A DNA stretch of 47,491 nt from Bradyrhizobium sp. Ai1a-2 (GTDB taxonomy: Bacteria; Pseudomonadota; Alphaproteobacteria; Rhizobiales; Xanthobacteraceae), in assembly GCF_000426245.1 (NCBI RefSeq), contig NZ_AUEZ01000066.1, positions 1 through 47,491 of the forward strand, given 5' to 3'. Every line of letters begins with the position of its first letter. Within the stretch, counting starts at the first letter, position 1. A model generated the notes under the pieces. It saw only the letters and a list, made by a program, of their open reading frames with translations, did no database searches and was not told where the DNA came from. The position numbers and the translations under genes are program-made. Of this stretch, positions 34,053 through 41,965 are shown in pieces.

Positions 34053-34631
34053 GTGACCAGTGAGACCGATCATAGTCACGACGAGCATGGCCTCGGCGAG
34101 GCGGTTGCCGCGCGCATCGAGCGGCGCTGGGCAACGTTGTCGGTTGTGATCATCTGCGTGCTCGTCGGCCTGGCCGCCTTCTTCGGCATCTACCATGCGA
34201 CGATGCCGCAGGGCCGCGTCGAGACCGCCGATCCCACGACCTTGCATCTTTCCGGCGAATTCGTCGAAAGCAACCTCGGCAGCGCGCTGGAGGCCGACGG
34301 CTCCGTCACGGTGCGCGCGATCGGGCAGCAATATTCATTCACCCCGCAATGCCTCGTGGTACCGGCGGAAACGCCGATCACCATCCGCGCCACCAGCGCC
34401 GACGTCGTGCACGGCTTCCTGATCGAGGGCACCAACATCAACACCATGCTGGTGCCGGGCTATGTCTCGGATCTGCCGATCCGCTTCAACGCGCCGGGCG
34501 AGCACGTGATGCCCTGCCAGGAATTCTGCGGCATCGGTCATCAGGGCATGTGGGGCAAGGTCAAGGTGGTCGACCAGACCGCGTTCCGCAACATGGCGGC
34601 GAGCAAACGGAGGCTCACCTGTGTTGATTAA
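34053..34631 (+). CDS. Cytochrome c oxidase subunit II, CuA type (ba3)
   Basis: The 192-residue protein has a His-rich N-terminus, one membrane anchor (about 27-46) and a periplasmic cupredoxin domain with the full CuA centre: H120 (DVVHGF), C155, C159, H163 and M166 in PCQEFCGIGHQGM. It takes electrons from cytochrome c and passes them to subunit I. A single anchor and small size are typical of B-family (ba3) oxidases, unlike aa3 subunit II with two helices. The start is GTG 34053. The stop overlaps the subunit I start by 11 bases, so translation is coupled. Confidence 0.95.
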   Translation: MTSETDHSHDEHGLGEAVAARIERRWATLSVVIICVLVGLAAFFGIYHATMPQGRVETADPTTLHLSGEFVESNLGSALEADGSVTVRAIGQQYSFTPQCLVVPAETPITIRATSADVVHGFLIEGTNINTMLVPGYVSDLPIRFNAPGEHVMPCQEFCGIGHQGMWGKVKVVDQTAFRNMAASKRRLTCVD

Positions 34632-36246
34632 CAAGCGGCTGATCCTGGCGCATTTCTGGCTCGCCTTCATCGTATTCGGCGCGGCTCTGGTGCTCGGCGC
34701 CTGGCAGATGTTCGAGCGCAGCCCGCTGAACGTCTGGCACCTCAATCCGGAATTCTATTATCGCTCGGTCACCGCGCACGGCACGGTCATGGGCTATGTC
34801 TTCCCGACCCTGATCGCGATGGGCTTTGGCTACGCCATCAGCGAAGCGGCGCTGGAGCGGCCGCTGGTCGGGCGGCGCTGGGCATGGGCTGGTATCGCGC
34901 TGGTCGCGATCGGCAGCGTGGTCGCGATGGTCCCGGTCTCGCTCGGACTCGCCTCCGTGCTCTACACCTTCTATCCGCCGATGATCGGCAATGTCTTCTA
35001 TTACATCGGCGTGGTCCTGGTCGTGGTCGGCTCATGGATCTGGGTCGCGCTGATGTCGATCAATCTCGCGGTCTGGAAGCGTGACAACCGGGACAAACCG
35101 GTGCCGCTCGCGATGTTCGCCAATGTCGCTGGCTCCTATCTCTGGGGCTGGACCGCGGTCGGCGCTGCGCTCGAGCTCATTTTCCAGATCATTCCGACCG
35201 CGCTTGGGCTCACCACCACCATCGACGCCGGATTGGCGCGGGTGTTCTTTTCCTGGACGTTGCACGCCATCGTCTATTTCTGGCTGATCCCGACCTACAT
35301 CGCCTATTACACGATCTTCCCGCGCGCGATCGGGGGCCGGCTCTACAGCGACGCGATGGGGCGGGTCGCCTTCATCATGTTCGTCGTGGTCGCGATGCCG
35401 ATCGGCGTCCATCATTTGTTTGCCGATCCGCAGGTCGGCGCCGGCTTCAAGTTCATGCAATCGGTGTTCACCGGCCTCGTCGCGCTGCCGACGCTGCTGA
35501 CGGTGTTCACGATCTGCGCTTCGGCCGAGATCGCGAGCCGGCTGCGCGGTGGGCGCGGCGCATTTGGCTGGATCCGTGCGCTGCCCTGGGAGAACCCGAT
35601 CATGGTGGCGACCGCGCTGTCGCTGGTCATGCTTGGCTTCGGCGGCGCCGGCGGGCTCATCAACATGAGCTATCAGCTCAATACCAGCATCCACAACACG
35701 CAATGGGTCACCGGCCACTTCCACCTGATTTTCGGCGGCGCCATCGTCATCATGTATTTCGCCATCGCCTATGACCTGTGGCCGCATTTGACCGGCCGCA
35801 CGCTGGATAGTTACGGATTGATGCGCACCCAGCTCTGGCTGTGGTTCATCGGCATGATCGTCACCACGTTCCCCTGGCACTATGTCGGCATCCTCGGCAT
35901 GCCCCGCCGCATGGCGTTCTATGACTATGCCAATCCCGCGATCTCGCCGCAGGCGTTCTCGGTGACGATGTCGGCGTTCGGCGGATTGATCCTGCTGACG
36001 TCAGGCATCCTGTTCCTGATCGTGCTGGTCCGCGGCCAGTTCGCGCCGAGAGGCGAGGCGGGTGCCTATACATTCGCGATTCCCTTGCACATGCCTGCGC
36101 GCCTTCCGGTTGCGCTCAACAGTTTTGGATTGTGGCTGGCGCTCATGATCGGGCTGACGGTCGTCAATTACGGCTATCCGATCGGCCAACTGATGGCGGT
36201 GAGGAACACCAGCGTGCCTGCCGTCTATGTCGGAGCTAGCAGATGA
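34621..36246 (+). CDS. Cytochrome c oxidase subunit I, B-family (ba3-type)
   Basis: The 541-residue membrane protein reduces O2 to water. Haem-copper ligands are present: H53 (TAHG, haem b), H215 with Y219 (HAIVY, CuB and cross-link), H264-H265 (CuB), H366 (haem a3) and H368 (haem b) in TGHFH. Relative spacing matches Thermus thermophilus ba3 from memory (H233/Y237/H282/H283/H384/H386). There is no D-channel motif of A-type oxidases, consistent with the B family. Such enzymes work at low O2. About 13 helices. The start is GTG 34621; the stop overlaps the next cytochrome gene by four bases. Confidence 0.96.
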   Translation: MLINKRLILAHFWLAFIVFGAALVLGAWQMFERSPLNVWHLNPEFYYRSVTAHGTVMGYVFPTLIAMGFGYAISEAALERPLVGRRWAWAGIALVAIGSVVAMVPVSLGLASVLYTFYPPMIGNVFYYIGVVLVVVGSWIWVALMSINLAVWKRDNRDKPVPLAMFANVAGSYLWGWTAVGAALELIFQIIPTALGLTTTIDAGLARVFFSWTLHAIVYFWLIPTYIAYYTIFPRAIGGRLYSDAMGRVAFIMFVVVAMPIGVHHLFADPQVGAGFKFMQSVFTGLVALPTLLTVFTICASAEIASRLRGGRGAFGWIRALPWENPIMVATALSLVMLGFGGAGGLINMSYQLNTSIHNTQWVTGHFHLIFGGAIVIMYFAIAYDLWPHLTGRTLDSYGLMRTQLWLWFIGMIVTTFPWHYVGILGMPRRMAFYDYANPAISPQAFSVTMSAFGGLILLTSGILFLIVLVRGQFAPRGEAGAYTFAIPLHMPARLPVALNSFGLWLALMIGLTVVNYGYPIGQLMAVRNTSVPAVYVGASR

Positions 36247-37034
36247 GCGAGGACGAACTCTATTCGCCACGCAATCCCTGGTTCAGCATCAGCGTCGGCG
36301 TCACCGCCGCGATTGCGGTGCTGTCTGCGATCGTGGGATTGATCTGGCTGCCGCTGCTGCAGCCCGATCTGAAGCTTTCCGGCATCTGGGATGCGATCTG
36401 CAGCGCAGCCGGCGTGCCCAACCTGCCGAGGCCGGCCGCGGCGGTGCCCCCCACGTTCAAGACCTCGAATGTCGTGGTCACTCCGGAAATGCTGACACGG
36501 CAGGACCAGGTCTCGATCGGCCGCGGCGCGACGCTGGCGCAGCGCTGCGCGATCTGCCACGGGCCGCAGGGTGTCAGCGACGCGAACTCGCCGAACCTCG
36601 CCGGGCAGTACGCCGCGGTGACGTACAAGGAATTGAACGACTTCAAGACCGGCGCGCGGGTCAACGTCGTCATGAGCCCGTTCGCGGCCAACATGACCGA
36701 CCAGGACATGCGCGATGTCGCGCTCTATTACGCCTATCTGCCGCGAGTGCCGTCCAGTCAGCTCAATCCGGGCCTGCCGCCGCCTGCGATCGTGGTGACA
36801 GGAGCGCCGTTGCGCAACATCCCGCCCTGCGGCTCCTGCCATGGCGAAATCGACATCAAGGCCGGCAGTCCCTGGCTCGGCGGCCAGTCCGCCGTCTATA
36901 TCAAGGCGCAGTTGCAGGCCTTCGCAGCGGGCACCCGCCGCAACGACATCAGCGAGCAGATGCGCAACATCGCCCGCCAGATGACCGCGGAAGAAATCGA
37001 TCAGGTCGCCCGCTACTACGAGGCGCAGCCGTAA
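36243..37034 (+). CDS. Membrane-anchored dihaem cytochrome c
   Basis: The 263-residue protein has an uncleaved-looking anchor (about 17-38) and two class I cytochrome domains with CAICH (102-106) and CGSCH (196-200). It overlaps subunit I by four bases (ATGA) and is thus translated with it, so it is probably the direct electron donor of, or a fixed subunit on, the oxidase. The anchor would hold the haems next to CuA. No second oxidase subunit (III) is encoded in the cluster. Confidence 0.93.
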   Translation: MSEDELYSPRNPWFSISVGVTAAIAVLSAIVGLIWLPLLQPDLKLSGIWDAICSAAGVPNLPRPAAAVPPTFKTSNVVVTPEMLTRQDQVSIGRGATLAQRCAICHGPQGVSDANSPNLAGQYAAVTYKELNDFKTGARVNVVMSPFAANMTDQDMRDVALYYAYLPRVPSSQLNPGLPPPAIVVTGAPLRNIPPCGSCHGEIDIKAGSPWLGGQSAVYIKAQLQAFAAGTRRNDISEQMRNIARQMTAEEIDQVARYYEAQP

Positions 37035-37049
37035 GCTGTCAGCTGCGCC

Positions 37050-37064
37050 TTAACCTCCCATTAA
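37050..37064. promoter_or_regulatory. CtrA-type box TTAA-N7-TTAA
   Basis: TTAACCTCCCATTAA has the two TTAA half-sites exactly seven bases apart and continues as TTAACCAT, close to the full CtrA consensus. It lies 96 bases before the lytic transglycosylase gene and 16 bases after the cytochrome stop. Cell-cycle control of the transglycosylase gene is inferred. Confidence 0.65.
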
Positions 37065-37159
37065 CCATAACTGCCGCAGGGTATCGGAGGGAGCTGCGCC
37101 GGTTACCGGCGTTCATGAAAGCCCACGCGAGCGTTTCGCGAGGAGCGGGGCACTAATCG

Positions 37160-38152
37160 ATGGCGATCGATACATTCAGCGCCGGGGCTGCGGCAGGTGT
37201 CGACCCGACGCGCGCGAAGATCGCGGGTTCGATCAAGCAGGCCGCGTCGACCACCGGCACGAGCTTTCAATACCTGCTCACGACCGCCAAGATGGAATCC
37301 AACTTCAACCCGCGGGCTTCCGCGTCGACCTCGTCCGCGCGCGGGCTGTTTCAGTTCATCGACCAGACCTGGCTCGGCACGGTGAAGGAGGCGGGGGACC
37401 AGCTCGGCTACGGCAAATATGCCGACGCCATCGCGAAGAATTCGGACGGCAGCTATTGGGTCAGCGATCCGCAGGCGCGGGCGGCGATCATGCGATTGCG
37501 CGACGATCCGGACGCCGCGTCCGCAATGGCCGGCGTGCTGACGCAGTCCAACAGCTTCAAGCTCACGGGCAGCATCGGCCGCCGCCCGACCGATGCCGAG
37601 CTCTACATGGCGCATTTCATGGGCGTCGGCGGCGCGGCAAAACTGATCTCGATCGCCGAGGACAATCCGGCCGCCAGTGCCGCGCAGATGTTTCCGAAGG
37701 CGGCGGCCGCCAACAGTTCGATCTTCTACGACCGTTCGGGACAAGCCCGCAGCGTGTCCGAGGTCTATTCGGTGCTGAGCGCGCGCTATGCCGGCGCGGC
37801 CAGCTCCAGCGACACCCGCACTGCTTTCGCCGCTGTTGGCGGCGAGATCGCGAGCGCTGCGCCCACCGCGCCGCCCTCGATCGACAACGCCGCCTATCTC
37901 TCGAGCTTCCCGAACTCCAACGCGACGTCACCCGTGGCCGCCCCGCAAACGGCGTCCGCGCCGGGCGATCCGATGTTCCGCTCGCTGTTCCAGGCCGGCG
38001 ACCGCGCCGAGCCAATCTCGCCAACCGTGCAGGAATTATGGGGCCGCCCCGCACAAGCCGCGACCGCCTCGCTTTCCGGCCAGACTCCCGAAGTGCGGCC
38101 TCCCGGCCGTCTCGACCTCTTCAGCGACCGCAACGGCACGTTCTCCGGCTAG
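37160..38152 (+). CDS. Lytic transglycosylase (SLT) domain protein
   Basis: The 330-residue protein has an SLT/lysozyme-like domain at about 20-180: catalytic Glu46 in TAKMESNFNP and the following SSARGLFQFIDQTWL (58-72), the usual E...S-x-A-x-G-x-x-Q-x arrangement. It would cleave the peptidoglycan glycan strand. No Sec signal peptide is visible, unusual for such enzymes and shared with transglycosylases of secretion or flagellar machines. A Ser/Ala/Pro-rich tail follows. A CtrA-type box precedes it, which would fit a cell-cycle or motility role. Neighbours are not secretion genes. Confidence 0.85.
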   Translation: MAIDTFSAGAAAGVDPTRAKIAGSIKQAASTTGTSFQYLLTTAKMESNFNPRASASTSSARGLFQFIDQTWLGTVKEAGDQLGYGKYADAIAKNSDGSYWVSDPQARAAIMRLRDDPDAASAMAGVLTQSNSFKLTGSIGRRPTDAELYMAHFMGVGGAAKLISIAEDNPAASAAQMFPKAAAANSSIFYDRSGQARSVSEVYSVLSARYAGAASSSDTRTAFAAVGGEIASAAPTAPPSIDNAAYLSSFPNSNATSPVAAPQTASAPGDPMFRSLFQAGDRAEPISPTVQELWGRPAQAATASLSGQTPEVRPPGRLDLFSDRNGTFSG

Positions 38153-38274
38153 CGTCGATCCGTAGCGCGCAACTCTCGCCCCTCGTGGTGAGCAGATGTG
38201 CTTCTCAGGCTCGTCGGGATGAGGGCGCCGCGCGTGGAGCCGTCGCTTCTCCATTAACGAAACGTCAATAAACC

Positions 38275-38298
38275 CAAAGAGTTATGGTGAACTCTTTG
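38275..38298. promoter_or_regulatory. Inverted repeat CAAAGAGTT/AACTCTTTG
   Basis: Nine-base perfect arms (38275-38283 and 38290-38298) enclose a six-base loop, in A/T-rich DNA 77 bases before the DUF2336 gene. An imperfect CtrA-like TTAA-N7-TCAA stands just left of it. No long T-tract follows (TTAAG), so it could be a weak terminator of the transglycosylase transcript or an operator. Confidence 0.45.
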
Positions 38299-38374
38299 TT
38301 AAGCGTCATAGTTTACCTTTCATTACATTGGCACCGCATCACCGTGCCGTTTCGTTGCGTAAGCCGGAAGGACC

Positions 38375-39550
38375 ATGATCGTTCGGCAGTTCATTAATTG
38401 GATCAGGACCGCTCCGGCAGGGGAGCGGGCCGAGGCCACCAGGGCGCTAGCGCGGGCCTGGTTGATTTCAGATCTTTCCGAGGACGACCGCATCGCCGCC
38501 GAGGGCGCGTTGCTGATGCTGCTCGACGATCCCTCGCCGCTGGTGCGGCAGGCGATGGCCGAGGTGTTTGCGCGTAGCGTCGAGGCGCCGGCCGCCATCG
38601 TGCAGGCGCTCGCGGTCGACCAGCCTTCAATCGCGCTGCCGGTGCTGGAACATTCGCCGCTCCTGATCGATGCCGACCTCGTCGACATCGTCGCGACCGG
38701 CAACAACGAGATGCAATGCGCGATCGCGCGGCGGATCAATCTGCCAGCATCCGTCGGTGCGGCGATCGCCGAAGTCGGCTGCGCCGCCGCTGCGCTCGAA
38801 TTGATCGAGAACGCGCATGCGGAGCTCGCGCCATTCTCCTGGGACCGCATCGTCGAGCGGCACGGCCATTTGGCCGCGATCCGGGAGGCGATGCTGGTGC
38901 TGGAAGGTCTGCCGGCCGCGACCCGCATGGCGCTGGTGGCAAAGCTGTCGGAGACGCTGGCGCAATTCGTGGTCGCCCGCAACTGGCTCTCCGCCGACCG
39001 GGCCGGGCGCATTGCCAACGAAGCGCGCGAGCGCTCGACCGTCCACATCGCGGCGCGCTCGGACGGCGAGGAGATGCGCGGCCTCGTCGCGCATCTGCGC
39101 ACCACCGGACAGCTCACCGCCGGATTGATCCTGCGCGCATTGCTCTCGGGCAATCTCGAACTGTTCCACGCAGCGCTCGCCGAACTCTCCGGCCTGCCGC
39201 AGGCGCGCATCGCCGCGCTGCTGCATGACCGCGGCGTCGCCAGCCTCGACGCGCTGCTGATCCGCGCCGGCCTGCCGGAATCCACCTTTGCCGCCTTCCG
39301 CGCCGCGCTCGAGGCAAGCCATGAGGCCGGCTATGTCGACAGCATCGAAGGCGCGGTGCGGCTGCGCCGCCGCATGGTCGAGCGCGTGCTGACCCATTGC
39401 GAAACCGATCGGCAGGCCGCCGAGCCGTTGTTGATCCTGCTCCGCCGCTTCGCCACCGAATCCGCGCGCGAGGAAGCGCGGCTGTTCTGCGAAGAACTGG
39501 TCGCCGAAGAAGCGATCGCACCGCTGCAGCACGATTTGATCGCGGCTTAA
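38375..39550 (+). CDS. DUF2336 domain protein
   Basis: The 391-residue protein is almost wholly helical. The N-terminal half consists of HEAT-like repeats (LSEDDRIAAEGALLMLLDDPSPLVRQAMAEVFA, about 30-62, and the following). The whole matches DUF2336, a family largely restricted to alphaproteobacteria and without an assigned function. There is no signal peptide or membrane segment. It faces a phosphorelay pair on the opposite strand (Hpt and response regulator). A link to signalling is tempting but rests on proximity alone. Confidence 0.85.
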   Translation: MIVRQFINWIRTAPAGERAEATRALARAWLISDLSEDDRIAAEGALLMLLDDPSPLVRQAMAEVFARSVEAPAAIVQALAVDQPSIALPVLEHSPLLIDADLVDIVATGNNEMQCAIARRINLPASVGAAIAEVGCAAAALELIENAHAELAPFSWDRIVERHGHLAAIREAMLVLEGLPAATRMALVAKLSETLAQFVVARNWLSADRAGRIANEARERSTVHIAARSDGEEMRGLVAHLRTTGQLTAGLILRALLSGNLELFHAALAELSGLPQARIAALLHDRGVASLDALLIRAGLPESTFAAFRAALEASHEAGYVDSIEGAVRLRRRMVERVLTHCETDRQAAEPLLILLRRFATESAREEARLFCEELVAEEAIAPLQHDLIAA

Positions 39551-39644
39551 TCTTCACTACGACCACGCATTCGACGTCGCCCCTGCGAAAACAGGGACCC
39601 ATAATCACAAATGCATATTCTTCAGGGAGCCGGTTGCCACTCAC

Positions 39645-39726
39645 TCCGTCATTGCGAGCGGAGCGAAGCAATCCACATCTCCACACGGGGAAAGATGGAT
39701 TGCTTCGCTCCGCTCGCAATGACGGA
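39645..39726. repeat. TCATTGCGAGCG palindromic repeat, copy 1
   Basis: A long, nearly perfect inverted repeat: TCCGTCATTGCGAGCGGAGC at the left, its complement at the right (ending GCAATGACGGA at 39726), and GAAGCAATCCA/TGGATTGCTTC inside. It is 82 bases long, with a small centre. A related copy lies at 47234-47305. Left of it (about 39571-39604) is a fragment of another repeat type (CCCTGCGAAAACAGGGACCC). It lies between convergent genes. Confidence 0.88.
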
Positions 39727-39734
39727 GCAAAAAA

Positions 39735-40316
39735 TCACTCCGCCGGTGCGATGCTCGGGGCGAGGATGGCTTCGAGATGCTCGGGGCGGTCGTGGTTGAC
39801 CTTGAGCAGGAATTCATCGGCAATGCCGCGGAGCTGCCTGCTGAGCGCGTTGGCCATCACGGAGGTGTCGAGCTTGGTGCGCTCGCGCACGATCGCCTGG
39901 ATCGCGTTGATGTGGTGGGTGATCAGCTCGGGCGGCACCTTGTCGAGATCGGGGGCGTGCTCGATGATGCGGCACAGGCTTTCGGCGGCGGCGCCGGCGG
40001 AAGGAAAGCCGAAGGTCGCGGCGTCGCCCTTGATGTCATGGGCGGCGCGGAACAGCTCTTCGCGCGTCTCGTGGGAGAAGCCGTGGCGCAGCACCACCGC
40101 GTGCGCGGCCGACAGCCGGTCGGCCTCGATCGTCATCCACTGCTTGAATTCGCCGGAGAGATCCGCAAGCGCCTGTTCGGCGCGCGCGACGGGATCGTCG
40201 TGATCGATGTCGGGAGGGATGCGGCGCAGCACCTTGCGCAGCGGGTTGGGCTGCGTGATCACATGATGCGTGGCGAAGGTCTTGATCTCCAGCTCGCCGG
40301 GCTTCTCTTTCGCCAT
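39735..40316 (-). CDS. Histidine phosphotransfer (Hpt) domain protein
   Basis: The 193-residue soluble protein has an Hpt four-helix domain at about 60-160, with phospho-acceptor His93 in AAHDIKGDAATFG (H-x-x-K-G form), followed by FPSAGAAAESLCRIIE. It passes phosphoryl groups between receiver domains. The first 45 residues are a basic, proline-containing extension; the last 35 look like a separate helix. It starts 20 bases behind the stop of the CheY-like gene on the same strand, so the two form an operon. No histidine kinase is adjacent, so the kinase partner is unknown. Confidence 0.88.
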   Translation of the reverse strand: MAKEKPGELEIKTFATHHVITQPNPLRKVLRRIPPDIDHDDPVARAEQALADLSGEFKQWMTIEADRLSAAHAVVLRHGFSHETREELFRAAHDIKGDAATFGFPSAGAAAESLCRIIEHAPDLDKVPPELITHHINAIQAIVRERTKLDTSVMANALSRQLRGIADEFLLKVNHDRPEHLEAILAPSIAPAE

Positions 40317-40335
40317 GACGACCTCCTGGTGCTGC

Positions 40336-40881
40336 CTAAATACTGGAACGCGCTTTATCGAGCAGCGACGGCTGTTGCATCACTTCCATCTCGCCGCCGA
40401 CGCGGCGCTCGGGCCCGATATAGGTGTTGCTGGTGTTGCGGCGGCGGTCCGGGCCGAAATAGCTCTTGGTCTTGATGAAGGGGCGGCGATTGGCAACGAC
40501 ATTGAGGATGCGCTGGTAAAGTCCCTTGGCCGAGATCGGCTTGGCGAGGAATTCGGTGACGCCGGCATCGCGCGCGACCGTCACGCGGCGCTTCTCCGAA
40601 TGCGCGGTCAGCATGATGATCGGCGCGTAGGGATTGGCGTTGGATTCGGGCTGCCGGATCATCTGCGCGAGCTCGAGCCCGTCGAAGATCGGCATCGACC
40701 AGTCGGTGATGACGATGTCGGGGACGTAATGGGTGTACATTTCGAGCGCGGTGGCGCCGTCTTCCGCCTCATAGACTTCGCGCGCGCCGAACGAATGCAG
40801 CAGCGTCCGCAGGATACGGCGCATGTGCGGATTGTCGTCGCAGATCAGAAACCGCAGCTTGTTGAAATCGATGCGATACAT
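40336..40881 (-). CDS. CheY-like response regulator with GP(D/E)RR tail
   Basis: The 181-residue protein has a complete receiver domain: acidic pair D15-D16, phosphorylation site D60 (VITDWSMP), T92 and K114 (AKPI). After about 135 comes a tail of about 45 residues with two copies of a GPDRR/GPERR motif (144-148, 156-160), common in alphaproteobacterial signalling proteins and of unknown use. There is no DNA-binding domain. ATG 40881 is used; the frame is open to 40905. Upstream on the minus strand are half-sites GTTAATG but no exact TTAA-N7-TTAA. Its partner Hpt gene follows at once. Confidence 0.9.
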   Translation of the reverse strand: MYRIDFNKLRFLICDDNPHMRRILRTLLHSFGAREVYEAEDGATALEMYTHYVPDIVITDWSMPIFDGLELAQMIRQPESNANPYAPIIMLTAHSEKRRVTVARDAGVTEFLAKPISAKGLYQRILNVVANRRPFIKTKSYFGPDRRRNTSNTYIGPERRVGGEMEVMQQPSLLDKARSSI

Positions 40882-40966
40882 GGTCCCGCCCGGCCCAAAC
40901 GGCATTACCCGACATTAACCATATCGTGCCGCGGGTTAAGGAAGGGTTGCGAGGGAGGCGGGAGGA

Positions 40967-41746
40967 TCAGTACCCGAACTGCTCGCGCAGGATGCGCTCT
41001 TCCAGGCTGTGACCGGGATCGAACAGCATCCGCATCGAGATGGTCTTGTCGGTCAAGACCTCGACGCGGCTGACGTCGCGCACCTCGTCATGGTCGGCGA
41101 CCGCGGCCACCGGGCGCTTGGCGCCCTCGAGCACCTCGATCACGACGAACGCCGAATTCGGCAACAGCGCGCCGCGCCAGCGCCGCGGGCGGAAAGCGCT
41201 GATCGGGGTCAGCGCGAGCAGGGCGGCATTGATCGGGATGATCGGTCCCTGCACCGAGAGGTTATAGGCGGTGGAGCCGGCGGGGGTGGCGACCAGGATG
41301 CCGTCGGCGATCAGTTCGGGCATCCGCTCGTGCTCGTCGATCAGGATGCGCAGGCGCGCGGCCTGGTAGGTCTGGCGGAACAGCGCGACTTCGTTGATGG
41401 CGTGATGCAGATGCACGGCGCCATGGATGTCGGTGGCACGCATCAAAAGCGGGCTGATCAGGGATTCCCGCGCGGCCGTCAGCCGCTCCCGCAAATGGTG
41501 GGTCGAGTATTCGTTCATCAGGAAGCCGACGGTGCCGCGATGCATGCCGTAGATCGGTTTCCCAGAGCGCATGTTGGCGTGCAGCGTCTGCAGCATCAGG
41601 CCGTCGCCGCCGAGCGCAACAACGACGTCAGCGTCTGCCGCATCGCAATTGCCGTAGAGCGCGGACAGTTGCGCCAGCGCGGCCTGCGCCTCGGCGCTGC
41701 TGCTCGCGACAAACGCGATCTTCTCATATCGCTCGGGACTGGTCAT
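40967..41746 (-). CDS. nadK: NAD kinase
   Basis: The 259-residue enzyme phosphorylates NAD+ to NADP+. The diagnostic GGDG (ALGGDGLMLQTLH, about 47-59) and NE/D motifs (AINEVALFR, about 115-123; GSTAYNLSVQGPI, about 156-168) are present, and PAGSTAY is intact. The length is typical of the short alphaproteobacterial form. I chose ATG 41746 because the upstream extension (to 41779) is basic and not conserved in my memory of the family. It is transcribed away from a repeat at 41891. Confidence 0.95.
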   Translation of the reverse strand: MTSPERYEKIAFVASSSAEAQAALAQLSALYGNCDAADADVVVALGGDGLMLQTLHANMRSGKPIYGMHRGTVGFLMNEYSTHHLRERLTAARESLISPLLMRATDIHGAVHLHHAINEVALFRQTYQAARLRILIDEHERMPELIADGILVATPAGSTAYNLSVQGPIIPINAALLALTPISAFRPRRWRGALLPNSAFVVIEVLEGAKRPVAAVADHDEVRDVSRVEVLTDKTISMRMLFDPGHSLEERILREQFGY

Positions 41747-41890
41747 TGCACGACACGCTCGGCCCTGGTTGCGCGCCATTCCGCGCCGCGCCCGTCTATA
41801 CAGCTTGGCCGCGCTTGTCGAGATCAGAAGCCGGGCATTTTAGGGCCGGGTCGGCCGGCTGCCCGACACAATTCCGTAATGGTCGGGTCT

Positions 41891-41961
41891 CGTAGCCCGG
41901 GTGGAGCGCAGCGCAACCCGGGACCTCTGCATCCAAGTTGACGAGCGGTCCCCGGGTTACG
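41891..41961. repeat. GTAGCCCGGGTGGAGCG repeat, copy 1
   Basis: The left part is CGTAGCCCGGGTGGAGCGCAGCGCAACCCGGG and the right part is CCCCGGGTTACG. It is imperfectly palindromic. A longer relative is at 45237-45325. It lies 144 bases upstream of nadK and ends at the 3' edge of the cyclase gene (stop at 41966). Confidence 0.8.
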
Positions 41962-41965
41962 TGCC

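Noticed and set aside
36227..37156. 309-codon frame overlapping the dihaem cytochrome
   Set aside because: Same strand but out of frame with a gene that has two haem motifs. Composition is that of a shadow.
40905..40945. CtrA box before the response regulator
   Set aside because: Half-sites TTAA and TTAC are present, but the spacing is six bases, not seven.
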